Positions 62,377-64,000 of a stretch of DNA of 64,000 bases are shown here, one piece after another. The DNA lies in contig NZ_JACICC010000003.1 of the NCBI RefSeq assembly GCF_014195635.1, positions 310,001 to 374,000 on the forward strand, in the 5' to 3' direction. The translations under genes were made by a program, and so were the position numbers. Below the pieces are notes generated by a model. The model was given only the letters and a program-made list of their open reading frames with translations. It did not search any database and was not told where the DNA came from. Source of the stretch: Pseudochelatococcus contaminans (lineage in GTDB: Bacteria > Pseudomonadota > Alphaproteobacteria > Rhizobiales > Beijerinckiaceae). Position 1 is the stretch's first letter; each line of letters starts with the position of its first letter.

Positions 62377-63678
62377 ATGACCGTTGAATATGCAGCTTCA
62401 GCCAACCATGCCGTCATCGCCGGCGCGCCGGAAACCAAGGTAACGGGCATGTCCCACGGCGAGGTGGCGTCGGCCTTCGCCGATCTGTCGCGGGCGTTTT
62501 CGTCGTTCCGCGAGGCCAACGATGCAAGGCTCGATGCGCTGGAAACGCGGCTCGCCGGCGATCCGGTGATCGAGGAGAAAGTGGCGCGCATCGACCGTGC
62601 CGTCGATGAGGCCAAAAGCCGCCTCGAACGGCTGGTGCTGGACGGGCGCAGGCCGGTGCTCGGCGGGGCGGGGCCTGTCGCCGATCCGGTGATCGACGAG
62701 CATAAGGGCGCGTTCGATGCCTATGTGCGCGGCGGCGAAACGGCAGGGCTGAAGGCGCTGGAAGCCAAGGCGCTGTCGGCAGGGTCTGGGCCGGACGGCG
62801 GCTATCTCACGCCAGCATCGGTGGAACGGGAGGTGCTGGCGCGGCTTGGCGCTATCTCGCCTTTGCGGGGGCTCGCCTCGGTGCGGCTGATCTCGGGCGC
62901 GTCCTATAAAGGGGCCGTCACGAAAACCGCGCCCGTCACCGGCTGGGTGAGCGAAACAGCGAACCGCCCGCAGACGAATTCGCCCGTGCTGGAGGAACTC
63001 GATTTTCCGGCGCTGGAGCTTTACGCCTTGCCGGCTGCAACGCAGACACTGCTCGATGATGCGGTGGTGAACATCGAGGAATGGCTCGTTTCGGAGATCG
63101 AGACGGCTTTTGCCGAGCAGGAAAGCAAGGCGTTCGTCGTGGGAACGGGAACCGGCCAGCCCAAGGGCGTGCTGAGTTATGCCACGGTGGGGCATGACGC
63201 GTGGAGCTGGGGAAAGCTTGGCGCGACCGTGACCGGGGTTTCGGCGGGGTTCCCGGCGAGCAATCCGGCGGATGTGCTGATCGATCTCATCTACAGCCTC
63301 AAGGCCAGCTACCGCCAGAATGCCGCCTTCCTGCTGAACCGCAAGACGCAAAGCGCCGTGCGCAAGCTGAAGGATACCGACGGGCATTATGTGTGGCAGC
63401 CGCCCGCCACCGCCGATCAGGCGGCATCGCTGTTCTCCTTCCCGGTGGTGGAATCGGAGGACATGCCGGACATCGGGGCGAACAGCCTGTCGGTGGCGTT
63501 CGGGGATTTCCGGCGCGGGTATCTTATCGTCGACCGGGCGGGGGTGCGCGTGCTGCGCGACCCGTATTCCGCCAAGCCCTACGTGCTGTTCTACACTACA
63601 AAGCGTGTCGGCGGCGGCGTGCAGGACTTCGACGCCATCAAGCTGCTGAAGTTCGGCACCGTGGCGGCGTCAGGCTGA
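62377..63678 (+). CDS. HK97-family major capsid protein
   Basis: A 433-residue capsid subunit. The N-terminal about 100 residues form a helical scaffold-like delta domain ('ASAFADLSRAFSSFREANDARLDALETRL', residues 31-59) that the protease should remove. The HK97 core begins near 'LSAGSGPDGGYLTPASVEREVL' and ends with 'GVRVLRDPYSAKPYVLFYTTKRVGG'. ATG 62377 has GGAGAG upstream. No head-tail connector gene follows on this strand; the next gene is convergent. Confidence 0.93.
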   Translation: MTVEYAASANHAVIAGAPETKVTGMSHGEVASAFADLSRAFSSFREANDARLDALETRLAGDPVIEEKVARIDRAVDEAKSRLERLVLDGRRPVLGGAGPVADPVIDEHKGAFDAYVRGGETAGLKALEAKALSAGSGPDGGYLTPASVEREVLARLGAISPLRGLASVRLISGASYKGAVTKTAPVTGWVSETANRPQTNSPVLEELDFPALELYALPAATQTLLDDAVVNIEEWLVSEIETAFAEQESKAFVVGTGTGQPKGVLSYATVGHDAWSWGKLGATVTGVSAGFPASNPADVLIDLIYSLKASYRQNAAFLLNRKTQSAVRKLKDTDGHYVWQPPATADQAASLFSFPVVESEDMPDIGANSLSVAFGDFRRGYLIVDRAGVRVLRDPYSAKPYVLFYTTKRVGGGVQDFDAIKLLKFGTVAASG

Positions 63679-63684
63679 CGCCGG

Positions 63685-64000
63685 TTACCGCCACCGGGCT
63701 GCGCGGCCCCAGCGCTTGAGCGTGCCGTCGATGAACGCGCGCTGCGGCGCGACGAGCACGCCTTGCGTGTAGAGGCCGCACTTGTCGTTGCCGGAGCCCT
63801 TCGCCCAGGTGGAAACCGCGACCACCGCGCCATCCGCCCCGGCGATGGGGCCGCCGGAATCGCCGTTGCACACACCCGCGCCGGCGCGCTTGCCGAGGCC
63901 CGCCGGGTCTGCCGCCCACAGCAGGATCTTGCCCGGTCCGTAAGGCTCGACCGTGACGAGGCCGGCACGGCGGAACGTGCCCATGCTCTCCTGCGCGCCC
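63685..64000 (-). CDS. Trypsin-like serine protease, N-terminal part beyond window
   Basis: The minus-strand frame is open from the right edge and ends at 63685, so only the last about 105 residues are seen. It contains the chymotrypsin-fold active-site serine motif 'GVCNGDSGGPI' and the following 'VVAVSTWAKGSGNDKCGLYTQG' region. The histidine and aspartate of the triad lie outside the window. Two cysteines here could form the usual disulfide. It converges on the capsid gene with a six-base gap and is not a typical head-cassette gene. Confidence 0.85.
   Translation of the reverse strand, partial: GAQESMGTFRRAGLVTVEPYGPGKILLWAADPAGLGKRAGAGVCNGDSGGPIAGADGAVVAVSTWAKGSGNDKCGLYTQGVLVAPQRAFIDGTLKRWGRAARWR

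Overview
The window is about 64 kb of alphaproteobacterial chromosome. It most likely comes from the order Hyphomicrobiales (Rhizobiales). Supporting signs are an Omp19/Inh-type lipoprotein, a Hyphomicrobiales-type porin, an OlsB-like acyltransferase, a sdhCDAB operon, a decaprenyl-type polyprenyl synthase and a cassette resembling the alphaproteobacterial gene transfer agent (GTA). The genus cannot be fixed from sequence alone. Most of the window is core housekeeping DNA.

Layout. 1-13945: the 3' part of an AsmA-family gene (minus), then the secE-nusG-rplK-rplA and rplJ-rplL-rpoB-rpoC transcription/translation cluster (plus), with a promoter and an L10-type leader between rplA and rplJ and a strong terminator after rpoC. 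14038-21714: nhaA and hrpB (minus), an olsB-like gene (plus), hrcA (minus), and the overlapping pair rph-rdgB (plus). 21802-34260: minus-strand genes recQ-lysE family, recF, dnaN, dnaA, then a 1.26-kb gene-free AT-rich gap, then rpsT, a TauE/SafE permease, a polyprenyl diphosphate synthase and an ABC exporter. 34386-36997: rpmE, purU and folD (plus; formate and one-carbon metabolism). 37094-44556: the Omp19/Inh-like lipoprotein, sdhB-A-D-C, a DUF167 protein, YggT, tRNA-Ala(CGC) on the plus strand, and an EamA transporter with its TetR regulator.

44950-56645: a porin, a GT4 glycosyltransferase, an HdeD-family protein, a DEAD-box RNA helicase, an unrecognised polytopic membrane protein, queH, a large DUF3772/MscS channel, and a lipoprotein L,D-transpeptidase. 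56960-63678: a phage-like head/packaging cassette with a TerS-like protein, the large terminase, a short tape-measure-like protein, a portal, two small proteins, a prohead protease and a major capsid protein, in GC-rich tightly packed genes. The window ends in a trypsin-like serine protease on the opposite strand.

The least ordinary part is the final cassette. The tape-measure-like gene sits between terminase and portal, not downstream of the capsid. A 134-bp tandem repeat that begins inside the terminase stop region lies at that junction. A promoter followed at once by a terminator-like hairpin precedes the cassette, and no head-tail connector follows the capsid before the protease. This looks like a rearranged or degenerating GTA/prophage module, though the right edge hides what follows. 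Other points of interest are a nested-stem leader upstream of purU, an inverted repeat overlapping the rplJ promoter, and the palindrome-rich gap upstream of dnaA. No CRISPR array, insertion sequence or convincing oriC was found.
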